Below are positions 1 through 5,055 of a DNA stretch of 5,055 nucleotides, one piece after another. The stretch's first letter is position 1; each line of letters begins with the position of its first letter. The position numbers and the translations under genes are program-made. The DNA is from Pseudomonadota bacterium (GTDB lineage: Bacteria; Bdellovibrionota; Bacteriovoracia; Bacteriovoracales; Bacteriovoracaceae): the NCBI GenBank assembly GCA_023432655.1, contig JAEYUK010000267.1, positions 1 through 5,055 on the forward strand, given 5' to 3'. A model generated the notes under the pieces. The model saw only the letters and a program-made list of their open reading frames with translations, was not told the origin of the DNA and did no database searches.

Positions 1-195
1 GGATGGACCGCTCTGTTCACTCGTTCCCGGGGTATTATCGTCGAAAGGGGAGGGGTACTCAGTCACTGCGCGATTCTTGCCAGAGAGTTAGGGTTACCAA
101 GTATCAATCTTCCACGAGCAACACAAATTTTAAAGAACGGAGACCGGATCTGGCTTGATGGCCATAACGGGGGCGTAAAAAATGACCACAAGTAA
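1..195 (+). CDS. PEP-utilising (phosphohistidine) swivelling domain protein, C-terminal fragment
   Basis: This is a partial gene that enters from the left edge in frame 1 and ends at TAA (193-195), leaving 64 visible codons. The translation opens with GWTALFTRSRG and contains GGVLSHCAILARELGLP. That is the signature of the PEP-utilising enzyme mobile domain, in which the histidine (CAC, 64-66) carries the phosphoryl group. It ends with a GDRIWLDGHNGGV strand, which usually closes this domain. Only about ten residues follow, so the domain sits at the extreme C-terminus. In PEP synthase, PPDK and PTS enzyme I it is followed by a TIM barrel. The arrangement here instead recalls rifampin phosphotransferase-like and other PEP/pyruvate-binding proteins, which have an ATP-grasp domain first and the His domain last. 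The substrate cannot be told from this fragment. The gene overlaps the next one by 14 bp, suggesting co-transcription and coupled translation. Confidence 0.88.
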   Translation, partial: GWTALFTRSRGIIVERGGVLSHCAILARELGLPSINLPRATQILKNGDRIWLDGHNGGVKNDHK

Positions 196-1648
196 TGAAT
201 TAATACCGATGATTTTACCAACCGTAATGATTCCTCTTACTTTAGTAAGTGTTGGCTTCTCTGTGGTTGCGACTTTTATAGCGGGGCTTTTTGGCATCCA
301 GCTAAAATTAGAAGGACCCAGGAAATTATTAGAAGTTCTTTTAAATCCCAAAGTCCTTGCCAGCGCTTTTGTTCTCAATGCACTGATCTTTGGTGGTGTG
401 TACTGTTGGAGATGGTGGGTGAATTATCCACGACTCATAAGCACGATTGAAAGTGAATCTAAAGCTCGTGCACAAGCTTCAGAGATTAATTATAGTGATG
501 TACCAACTGTACCAGTCACTTTCTCTTCTCTGAAATCACAATCAGATGTGCCTTTGGAACTGGTGCAAGTTTGGCGTACGCAGACAGGCAAAGGCTATTT
601 TCGTGGAGCTTTGGTTACTGATGAGCGCGTATTCATAGGGAATACGGATGGGATATTAAGGGAGCTCGAATTAAATACAGGAAGAGAAATTCGATCCTTT
701 TATATTGGAACTCCATCCAATTCTGAGCTTACCATCTGGAACAATTCTCTTTATGCTGGCGAAGGTGTTCATGATACCCATCATGCACGTATTTATCGCT
801 TCGATCTGAAAACAGGTCACTACCAAGGTAGCTATCAAACTCTAGGTCATACTGAAGCCCAGTCTGTTGTGGGCAGTTTTGAAGGCGAGAACACCTTATT
901 CGTAGTTGGTGGATTGGATAGCCTTCATGCTGTTGATCCTTTATCTATGGAATTAAAATGGAAAGTCGATGTAGGCCACACTGATGCCGCTGTCTTAGTT
1001 GATCAGGGTGTCGTTTTCATTGGCAGTGGCCGTGAAAAGCATGATGACAAAAAATATAAAAGTTATGCAACTGCACTGGAATTTAAAACTGGGAAAATCC
1101 TGTGGCAACGAGAACTCGCGGCTTCTAGCTGGATGCGTCCGGTAGCTCTTGGTGACAATGTTTGTTATGTTTCTGGTGAAGTCTATTTCCCTACTGAGCG
1201 GGGCCACATCACTTGTTTCGATCGCCACACTGGGAACCACACAATTGCCATGAACGCCGCTGATCCAATCGTCTCCACTTCTAAGGTCCTCGATCAATCG
1301 ATTCTCTATGCAACTCTTCATGGATTTGTTTGCCGCTTCGATTTGGAGTTGAGGAAAAACCTTTGGTGCCTAGATACAGAATCAAAGGGGGCCAAATCCA
1401 TGGCCGGGGCCAGTTATGATCCGAAGAGACATCTTGTTCTCTATCCCAGTGTAGGTAACGGTCTTTTTGTCTTGGATCCTAATGATGGGAAGGTTTTAAT
1501 GAACTGGAAACCCTCTCTTGAGCAAGGAGAATGGAAAAGAACTGTGGGTGATGTCACTGTTTCGGGGGACCTCTGGGTTGTCACTGACCATGATGGGTCA
1601 GTTCGAGTGCTGAGGGCGAACTCGCTCCCACAAGCGGCACAAAAATAG
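182..1648 (+). CDS. Membrane-anchored PQQ/WD-like beta-propeller protein
   Basis: This is a 488-residue protein. Residues about 8-38 and 57-76 are strongly hydrophobic and form two membrane helices. The N-tail has no Lys or Arg, and the short loop between the helices is net positive, so I infer that both the N-terminus and the large C-terminal domain lie in the periplasm. From about residue 125 to 482 there are seven to eight repeats of the PQQ-like blade pattern: a hydrophobic strand, then V-F/Y-I/V-G, D/T-G-x-L/I-x-x-L/F-D, T-G and W. Examples are VFIGNTDGILRELELNTG, YKSYATALEFKTGKILW and LFVLDPNDGKVLMNW. Such propellers are usually scaffolds (BamB) or dehydrogenase cores; nothing here shows PQQ binding or an enzyme active site. 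The ATG at 182 is preceded by a G-rich stretch (GGGGG) at a slightly long distance. Met10 (209) is a possible alternative start, but it would trim the first helix. The 3' end overlaps the convergent rhomboid gene. Confidence 0.85.
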   Translation: MTTSNELIPMILPTVMIPLTLVSVGFSVVATFIAGLFGIQLKLEGPRKLLEVLLNPKVLASAFVLNALIFGGVYCWRWWVNYPRLISTIESESKARAQASEINYSDVPTVPVTFSSLKSQSDVPLELVQVWRTQTGKGYFRGALVTDERVFIGNTDGILRELELNTGREIRSFYIGTPSNSELTIWNNSLYAGEGVHDTHHARIYRFDLKTGHYQGSYQTLGHTEAQSVVGSFEGENTLFVVGGLDSLHAVDPLSMELKWKVDVGHTDAAVLVDQGVVFIGSGREKHDDKKYKSYATALEFKTGKILWQRELAASSWMRPVALGDNVCYVSGEVYFPTERGHITCFDRHTGNHTIAMNAADPIVSTSKVLDQSILYATLHGFVCRFDLELRKNLWCLDTESKGAKSMAGASYDPKRHLVLYPSVGNGLFVLDPNDGKVLMNWKPSLEQGEWKRTVGDVTVSGDLWVVTDHDGSVRVLRANSLPQAAQK

Positions 1649-2176
1649 AAGTTCAACTCCCACGATAAAACCCAGCATGTGAGCTAAGAATGTAAGGGAG
1701 TGGGAGTTCCAAATTCCAATACCTAGAACAAGCAGAGGCATGAAGAGCATTCCATATTTTTTTTGGTTCAAGGCCCAAAAAGTATAGAGACCTATAACGA
1801 TGTGGCTACTTCCCAGAAAAGCCTTTCCTTCTAAGGACATGAAAACATCGGCTAGCACTAGAAGGAGAAGGACCTGAAAGTGTATTAGCGAGAAAAAGAG
1901 AATCAACTTACGACCTGATATCTTTCTTTCTATCATCAAGGCAACTGGAAGCAGAATCACCATATTAGTTAAGAGGTGCGAAAGGTTTATGTGGAGAAAA
2001 GGGGAAAAAATCAGAGTTAATCCTGATTGGCGCAGAGGGACTGTTGGCAAAAAACTTAACCACTCTGTTGGATGCCCATTTTCTCCATAGAAAGAAGAAT
2101 CAAAAATGGGCGCAACAAGAGTCGCCAGAAAGGAGACTAAGATCAAGACAATTGTTACGACCGGACGGTAATTCAT
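1598..2176 (-). CDS. Rhomboid-family intramembrane serine protease
   Basis: This 192-residue protein has about six membrane helices (roughly 6-24, 58-81, 91-112, 120-136, 142-156 and 160-179), the size of a minimal bacterial rhomboid. The family marks are in order. HINLSHLLTN (H62, H67, N71) matches the HxxxxHxxxN helix-2 motif. GSSHIVIG (residues 122-129) fits the serine motif GxSxxxxG with catalytic Ser124. AHMLGFIVG (165-173) carries the second dyad residue, His166, in HxxGxxxG. The dyad therefore looks intact and the enzyme should cut substrates within the membrane; the substrate is unknown. The residue after the serine is His instead of the usual Gly or Ala, which is unusual. It could be a rhombosortase-like member, but I cannot establish that. 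No good Shine-Dalgarno precedes the ATG (AAATCCC-ATG), so the start is less certain than the frame. The last 17 codons, including the stop, lie within the convergent propeller gene. Confidence 0.86.
   Translation of the reverse strand: MNYRPVVTIVLILVSFLATLVAPIFDSSFYGENGHPTEWLSFLPTVPLRQSGLTLIFSPFLHINLSHLLTNMVILLPVALMIERKISGRKLILFFSLIHFQVLLLLVLADVFMSLEGKAFLGSSHIVIGLYTFWALNQKKYGMLFMPLLVLGIGIWNSHSLTFLAHMLGFIVGVELLFLCRLWERVRPQHSN
1655..1708. repeat. 9-bp perfect inverted repeat just past the propeller stop
   Basis: AACTCCCAC (1655-1663) and GTGGGAGTT (1700-1708) are exact reverse complements separated by 36 bases. They start seven bases after the propeller gene stop and lie inside the rhomboid coding region around its catalytic histidine. 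The plus strand has no T-run after the right arm, so this is not an ordinary intrinsic terminator. It may stabilise the 3' end of the plus-strand transcript, or be a by-product of the coding sequence. Confidence 0.3.
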
Positions 2177-2234
2177 GGGATTTATATTCGCACAATAAAT
2201 TTAAAAATTCCTATATTATTACTTAGTAGCATTC

Positions 2235-2264
2235 AAAAAAATTATGCCAAGAATTTCATCTTGG
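2235..2264 (-). terminator. Weak possible intrinsic terminator, minus strand
   Basis: CCAAGA (2247-2252) and TCTTGG (2259-2264) form a 6-bp stem with a 6-base loop. Read on the minus strand, the stem is followed after five bases by a run of seven T (2241-2235). It would stop leftward transcription before it reaches the rhomboid gene. The stem is short and the T-run is offset, so this may be chance. Confidence 0.22.
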
Positions 2265-2430
2265 AATTCGATAAATTTTTAAACACTGACAAACCTCTAG
2301 TCACTATCCCCCTCCCAACTTGCTTTAAAAACAATCAGAAACTGGTACTCCTTTTGCTCCTAGTTCTGTGACCGATTATCCAGGTCGCACATTTATTTCC
2401 AAAAGCCATTCACACTTTATTAATCGAACA

Positions 2431-2449
2431 AGGAGTTCAGATGACGTAA
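2431..2449 (+). other. Shine-Dalgarno followed by two-codon ORF (Met-Thr-stop)
   Basis: AAGGAG ends at 2435 and is followed, after TTCAG, by ATG ACG TAA (2441-2449). A ribosome site this good at ideal spacing would start translation, yet the frame closes after Met-Thr. It lies 55 bases upstream of the lipoprotein start, in the likely leader of that transcript. It could be a minimal regulatory ORF, the worn start of a lost gene, or chance. The bar minigenes of phage lambda are a known precedent for two-codon ORFs that affect peptidyl-tRNA levels; any such role here is inference. Confidence 0.35.
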
Positions 2450-2504
2450 GAATTTTACTTATTCAATACCCAAAATAACTTTCAGCTCATTGAGGAGAAA
2501 AGAA

Positions 2505-2648
2505 ATGAAAAGGACTTTATTAAAAACCACAATTTTCCCGGTACTGCTTCTAATGATCTTCGCAGTTAGTAGTTGTAACAAAGAAGAAAAGAAATCAAAA
2601 AGTGCAGAACGAGGTGTTTCTGTAAAAGTTAAAGCGAGTAAATTTTAG
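2505..2648 (+). CDS. Small basic lipoprotein (47 residues)
   Basis: The ATG at 2505 follows a strong GAGGAG site seven bases upstream, and the frame closes at TAG (2646-2648). The protein begins MKRTLLK, has a hydrophobic segment (about residues 9-21), and then the lipobox V21-S22-S23-C24. This predicts export, lipidation of Cys24 and cleavage by signal peptidase II. Residue +2 is Asn, not Asp, so by the E. coli rule it would go to the outer membrane. The mature part is only 24 residues, has no other cysteine, and is rich in lysine (net charge about +5). I recognise no family. In size it resembles entericidins and bacteriocin-release lipoproteins, but no specific similarity supports such a role. 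The next gene's ribosome site overlaps this stop codon, so the two are almost certainly co-expressed and may work together. Confidence 0.82.
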   Translation: MKRTLLKTTIFPVLLLMIFAVSSCNKEEKKSKSAERGVSVKVKASKF

Positions 2649-2652
2649 GAGG
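2647..2652 (+). promoter_or_regulatory. Shine-Dalgarno overlapping upstream stop codon
   Basis: AGGAGG begins inside the lipoprotein's TAG and lies five bases before the ATG of the secreted protein gene. This fixes the start at 2658 and implies translational coupling of the two genes. Confidence 0.85.
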
Positions 2653-2657
2653 AAATT

Positions 2658-3902
2658 ATGCTTAAATCGATTAAATCATGTTTGGCCGTTTTGGCCTTGA
2701 CTGCTTCCACGGTTGGATTATCTCAAGAAAAAGGTCCAGTGACCCCAACTTCAGTGACCTATATCTTTAACTCTGCCCAGCTCACAACGATGGAGGATAA
2801 CAATTACGGTTTATTCCAAAGTCCTGTGACCCATACTTTTAAGAAGTCAGATCCTGATTTTGCGAATGAAACTCTTAAGGATATTACAATCGGTTATGGA
2901 AGGTATAAGTCCATTAGTCTTTGTTATAAATCAGACATACTACTCACGATTCATGCGGCCAGATACAATGGCCGAAGTGGTGCTTTGATAAATCAAGGAG
3001 ACTTTGTCTATGGCCAGGCCAATGGGAAAGTGAGCACAGTTTTTCCTGGAACGTTGAATTTTCTAAACGTTTCAGTTTCCACACATGCCCAGAACTGCAC
3101 AACAACTTATTTCAAAAAACCATTATGTGTAGTGGCCGATGGTAAAAATAATAGTTGTGAAAGTGGAGATGATATTTTTACGGCAGAAGGTCAGGTTGAT
3201 CCGAACACCGGAGAGGTTGACTTAGGTCTGGGAGCTTCTGTCAAACTTCAGATAAGTTTATTAATGGATATGCTAAATGGAGTGATAATTAATGCGGACA
3301 CTGGAGAAGTAACGACTGCACCCAAAGTCAGTATCGTCCTTGGTAGTCCTGGGGCAGCGATCCATCTTGGAAAGTGGGATAATGACGGAGCTACAGATGT
3401 GAGTATTAATGATAAAACTCTTCTCTCAGTAGTTTCTTCTGAATATCCTGGCTCCCATTCGCCTGGTTTTTGTAGTGGTCAAAGTAATGCTTTTGTCACA
3501 ACAGTTCCGGTAGGTTCGTCGTTGCCTCAAAATAGCATTAACTTTATAACTTTTTTTGATGAATTGTCCGGCAGAGTAAGTTATCCGGTTGTCGCGGCAT
3601 GCCCAGATGAAAGTAACTGCTCACCAGTTGGTTTTAATATCTTCGATAATATCATTCAAGGAGTATCATCTATCGCGAATGTCAGCTGTGTTGATGAAAC
3701 CGATCCTAATATTCCGGCGGTTTTACTCGATTACGGTTATACCTCAGTGGGGGCAGGTGAAGCGGGATTGCAAAGCCTTGAAGTTCAGAGGATTGTGGAC
3801 CCTACCAATTTGTTAGGAATCTGCAACAGTGGCAGTCCAGGTTATATGGCGGGTAGAACTGGAGTTTGTATTTTTGCAGGTGCAGATAGTGATGGTTATT
3901 AA
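2658..3902 (+). CDS. Cys-rich secreted protein of unknown function
   Basis: This is a 414-residue protein with a classic Sec signal peptide: MLKSIK, then a hydrophobic core, with cleavage likely after GLS (about residue 22). The mature part has no membrane helix and ten cysteines (89, 147, 157, 167, 272, 315, 321, 344, 389, 404). The even number suggests up to five disulfides formed outside the cytoplasm. The sequence is rich in Ser, Thr, Gly, Asn and Val, as in beta-sheet surface proteins. Two similar stretches, DPNTGEVDL (181-189) and NADTGEVTT (212-220), may be a short internal repeat. The C-terminus ends GADSDGY with no anchor or beta-barrel-type terminal Phe. I do not recognise the family, and no catalytic motif is evident. 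It is the second gene of a unit with the small lipoprotein. A role at the cell surface or in the periplasm is inferred only from the export signals. Confidence 0.85.
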   Translation: MLKSIKSCLAVLALTASTVGLSQEKGPVTPTSVTYIFNSAQLTTMEDNNYGLFQSPVTHTFKKSDPDFANETLKDITIGYGRYKSISLCYKSDILLTIHAARYNGRSGALINQGDFVYGQANGKVSTVFPGTLNFLNVSVSTHAQNCTTTYFKKPLCVVADGKNNSCESGDDIFTAEGQVDPNTGEVDLGLGASVKLQISLLMDMLNGVIINADTGEVTTAPKVSIVLGSPGAAIHLGKWDNDGATDVSINDKTLLSVVSSEYPGSHSPGFCSGQSNAFVTTVPVGSSLPQNSINFITFFDELSGRVSYPVVAACPDESNCSPVGFNIFDNIIQGVSSIANVSCVDETDPNIPAVLLDYGYTSVGAGEAGLQSLEVQRIVDPTNLLGICNSGSPGYMAGRTGVCIFAGADSDGY

Positions 3903-3924
3903 GATTCATTGATTTTTTTGGAGA

Positions 3925-3951
3925 GGAGGCCATGGAAAGTCCATGGCCTCT
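3925..3951. terminator. Strong 11-bp hairpin between convergent genes
   Basis: GAGGCCATGGA (3926-3936) and TCCATGGCCTC (3940-3950) pair perfectly around the loop AAG, with a further G-U pair possible at 3925/3951. It lies 23 bases after the secreted-protein stop and 22 bases beyond the zf-TFIIB stop, where a shared bidirectional terminator is expected. The T-run, however, is on the wrong side: seven T (3913-3919) precede the stem on the plus strand, and neither strand has a T-run after it. It may terminate without a U-tract, protect mRNA 3' ends, or pause polymerase. Confidence 0.6.
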
Positions 3952-3972
3952 AATATGACAATCAGATTCTCA

Positions 3973-4218
3973 TTAATCAAAAAGCTCTTCTAAGAAAGAT
4001 TTTTTGCGTTTATGAGGTTTGTGATAATTATCCTGGCGATAGTGAGTATTTTGAACCTCGATTCGGTTAGGTTCCTGTGCCGCGTTTGATTTTTCAATTA
4101 TTTTATATAATTCACCTCTATCAAGCCAGATTCCACGACATTTTGGACAATAATCAATTTCAATCCCTTGTCTTTCAGAGATGACAAGGCTTGTTTCTGG
4201 ACAACATGGGCAGTTCAT
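3973..4218 (-). CDS. zf-TFIIB domain zinc-ribbon mini-protein
   Basis: This 81-residue protein matches the bacterial zf-TFIIB family. The N-terminal MNCPCC supplies Cys3 and Cys6. Then come SERQGIEIDYCPKCRGIWLD and RGEL, with Cys24 and Cys27, the near-invariant CPxCRGxWLDRGEL motif. These four cysteines should bind one zinc ion. A polar, His- and Lys-rich stretch follows (residues about 45-73), and the tail KKSFLEELFD is also typical of the family. The protein is cytoplasmic. The family has no well-established function, and a nucleic-acid or protein-binding role is only presumed from the fold. GAGGAG on the minus strand (4231-4226), seven bases before the ATG, supports the start. It is convergent with the secreted-protein gene and divergent from the LysR-type regulator, which might control it. 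Confidence 0.93.
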   Translation of the reverse strand: MNCPCCPETSLVISERQGIEIDYCPKCRGIWLDRGELYKIIEKSNAAQEPNRIEVQNTHYRQDNYHKPHKRKKSFLEELFD

Positions 4219-4252
4219 TGAGTATCTCCTCAGGTTTTAATTTCTGATAAAC

Positions 4253-4258
4253 ACTATA
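4253..4258 (-). promoter_or_regulatory. Possible -10 box of the zf-TFIIB gene
   Basis: On the minus strand TATAGT (five of six to TATAAT) ends about 34 bases before the zf-TFIIB ATG, a fitting distance. No good -35 box lies at the right spacing (best TTTATT or TTTTAT), so the promoter may be weak or activator-dependent. It touches the 4257-4275 palindrome. Confidence 0.35.
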
Positions 4259-4275
4259 ACTTTGACTTAAAGTTA
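4257..4275. promoter_or_regulatory. Palindrome in the divergent gap, candidate operator 1
   Basis: TAACTTT and AAAGTTA are perfect 7-bp arms around GACTT. The site overlaps the possible -10 box of the zf-TFIIB gene, as an operator for that gene would. It does not show the symmetric T-N11-A form typical of LysR sites. AT-rich DNA yields such arms by chance fairly often. Confidence 0.35.
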
Positions 4276-4303
4276 ATAAAATACGAAAAATAGCATTAAA
4301 TAC

Positions 4304-4318
4304 TTCGTTTAAAACGAA
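4304..4318. promoter_or_regulatory. Palindrome with T-N11-A, candidate LysR operator 2
   Basis: TTCGTTTAAAACGAA has perfect 7-bp arms around one central base, and positions 4305-4317 fit the T-N11-A form of LysR-family binding sites. It ends 14 bases before the regulator's own ATG, a place where binding would repress the regulator gene. Its centre is 45 bp from that of the other palindrome. Autoregulation is inferred from position and shape. Confidence 0.42.
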
Positions 4319-4332
4319 CAATTGGGGGCGCT

Positions 4333-5055
4333 ATGCAATGGCTAAATTACCACCATCTCTATTATTTTAAGGCCATAGCTAATGAGGGCGGAATAGCCAG
4401 AGCAGCAGAAAAATTACACATTGGTCAATCAAGTTTAAGTGCGCAATTAAAACAGTTAGAAGAAATGATTGGTAAGCCACTGTTTGAAAGAAAGAGTCGA
4501 AAGCTTATTTTGACTGAAGCAGGGAAGGCCGCACTCAACAATGCAAATGAAATTTTTCGAATGGGTGATGAAATGCTGGAAGTACTTAAAGATCGTACTC
4601 CCGAAAATCAACCCCATCTCCAAATAGGAGCACTTGATAGTGTTCCTAAGAGTATTCTTTTATCCCTGATTATGAAGGCCTATAAGATTGCTCCGTGTAC
4701 TGTATCTATTCTTGAAGGGAAAGGGGACGAGCTTCTCCGTGAATTAAGGGCCCACCGGATTGACTTGATTGTATCTAATTATCCTTCGCCCATCGCTGAA
4801 GGAGGAAATGTCTATTCAAAATCAGTGGCGAAGCTTCCTGTCTTCGTTTTTGGTATAGAAAAGTTCAAGCATCTTCGAAAAAACTTTCCTAAATCACTTG
4901 ATAACATACCATTTGTTTTGCCCACAGCTCATAGTAAGCTTCGACACGATCTTAATCATTATTTCAAACTGAATGATATTCATATTTCCTCAATCGCGGA
5001 AACCCAGGATACCAGTTTGCAGAAACTGATAGCTCAACATGGTATTGGACTTGCC
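4333..5055 (+). CDS. LysR-family transcriptional regulator, NhaR-like (3' end missing)
   Basis: The first 241 residues are present with no stop; a full LysR regulator of about 295-305 residues would need 55-60 more beyond the edge. Residues 1-60 form the winged helix-turn-helix: LNYHHLYYFKAIANEGGIA, AAEKLHIGQSSLSAQLKQLE, PLFER, then TEAG. A linker helix follows (about 65-87). The effector-binding domain begins near residue 95. Several points resemble NhaR, the activator of sodium/proton antiporter genes: NYHHLYYF (cf. NYNHLYYF), the GALDSVPKS strand, HRIDLIVSNYP (cf. HKLDMIISDCP) and HSKLRHDLNHYF (cf. RSMLGRKLLNWF). These comparisons are from memory. No antiporter gene is visible, so its targets are open. 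The start is supported by GGGGGCG just upstream and by the usual LysR N-terminus. It is divergent from the zf-TFIIB gene. Confidence 0.92.
   Translation, partial: MQWLNYHHLYYFKAIANEGGIARAAEKLHIGQSSLSAQLKQLEEMIGKPLFERKSRKLILTEAGKAALNNANEIFRMGDEMLEVLKDRTPENQPHLQIGALDSVPKSILLSLIMKAYKIAPCTVSILEGKGDELLRELRAHRIDLIVSNYPSPIAEGGNVYSKSVAKLPVFVFGIEKFKHLRKNFPKSLDNIPFVLPTAHSKLRHDLNHYFKLNDIHISSIAETQDTSLQKLIAQHGIGLA

Larger units (their letters stand above)
2177..2504. other. Divergent intergenic region between rhomboid and lipoprotein genes
   Basis: This is a 328-bp gap with no convincing full-length gene. It must hold the promoters for the leftward rhomboid gene and the rightward lipoprotein unit, but no strong sigma-70 match stands out. 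On the plus strand the best pair I see is TTTCCA (2396-2401), 17 bases, then ATTAAT (2419-2424), four of six matches each. On the minus strand a weak pair is TTTGAA, 16 bases, then TATAGG, ending about 30 bases before the rhomboid ATG. The gap also holds a small hairpin (2247-2264), a Shine-Dalgarno with a two-codon ORF (2431-2449), and a 49-codon stop-free stretch (2329-2478) that lacks a start with a ribosome site. Confidence 0.6.

Noticed and set aside
995..1321. Minus-strand ORF of 108 codons inside the propeller gene
   Set aside because: It is antisense to well-formed propeller blades, with no ribosome site and no recognisable domain.
2044..2226. Plus-strand ORF of 60 codons opposite the rhomboid start
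   Set aside because: It lies mostly antisense to the clear rhomboid reading frame, has no ribosome site, and its translation is a low-complexity basic string. It is a shadow ORF.
2329..2478. A 49-codon stop-free stretch on the plus strand before the lipoprotein gene
   Set aside because: There is no ATG in frame and the only GTG has no ribosome site. A stop-free run of this length is expected by chance over 328 bp in several frames. The translated text (for example SVTDYPGRTF) matches no family I know, so I do not call a gene or pseudogene.
3589..3816. Plus-strand ORF of 75 codons in another frame of the secreted protein gene
   Set aside because: It is nested in the longer frame, which has a signal peptide and a strong ribosome site; nothing supports a second product.
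3903..3920. The T-run after the secreted-protein stop as an ordinary intrinsic terminator
   Set aside because: No stem of useful length precedes the seven T; the only strong stem comes after them.
4262..4290. TTGACT at 4262-4267 as the -35 box of the regulator gene
   Set aside because: The hexamer is good, but 17 bases downstream there is only GAAAAA, and other -10-like strings are at the wrong spacing. It also lies within the palindrome, which explains its composition.

Overview
The window is about 5 kb of moderately AT-rich bacterial chromosome. It looks like a Gram-negative: there is a lipoprotein with a classical lipobox, exported proteins, clear purine-rich Shine-Dalgarno sites, and a LysR-type regulator of the NhaR kind. 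The gene styles (RPH-like PEP-utilising protein, membrane-anchored PQQ-like propeller, zf-TFIIB mini-protein, Cys-rich secreted protein of no known family) and the base composition would suit the Bdellovibrionota (Bdellovibrio/Bacteriovorax relatives). This is an impression from style, not a proven placement. I see no mobile element, CRISPR array, tRNA or rRNA.

Layout, left to right. (1) Positions 1-195 hold the C-terminal end of a PEP-utilising (phosphohistidine, swivelling) domain protein. Its last 14 bases overlap the start of (2) a 488-residue protein with two N-terminal membrane helices and a PQQ/WD-like beta-propeller, probably periplasmic (182-1648). (3) A rhomboid-family intramembrane serine protease is on the minus strand (1598-2176); its 3' end overlaps the propeller gene tail-to-tail by 51 bp. 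(4) A 328-bp gap (2177-2504) separates divergent genes and must carry their promoters. It contains a Shine-Dalgarno followed by a two-codon ORF. (5) A two-gene plus-strand unit follows: a 47-residue basic lipoprotein (2505-2648) and a 414-residue secreted protein with ten cysteines after its signal peptide (2658-3902). The second gene's Shine-Dalgarno overlaps the first gene's stop codon. (6) A perfect 11-bp hairpin (3926-3950) lies between convergent genes. (7) A small zf-TFIIB zinc-ribbon protein is on the minus strand (3973-4218). (8) A 114-bp divergent regulatory gap with two palindromes follows. (9) An NhaR-like LysR regulator runs off the right edge (4333-5055).

How they may work together: genes 1 and 2 look translationally coupled, as do the lipoprotein and the Cys-rich secreted protein. 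The latter pair is the least explained part of the window and the best candidate for something undescribed. The zf-TFIIB gene and the LysR gene share a divergent control region, so the regulator may control itself and perhaps its neighbour. I found no convincing evidence of a complete new multi-gene system; most of the window consists of recognisable families.
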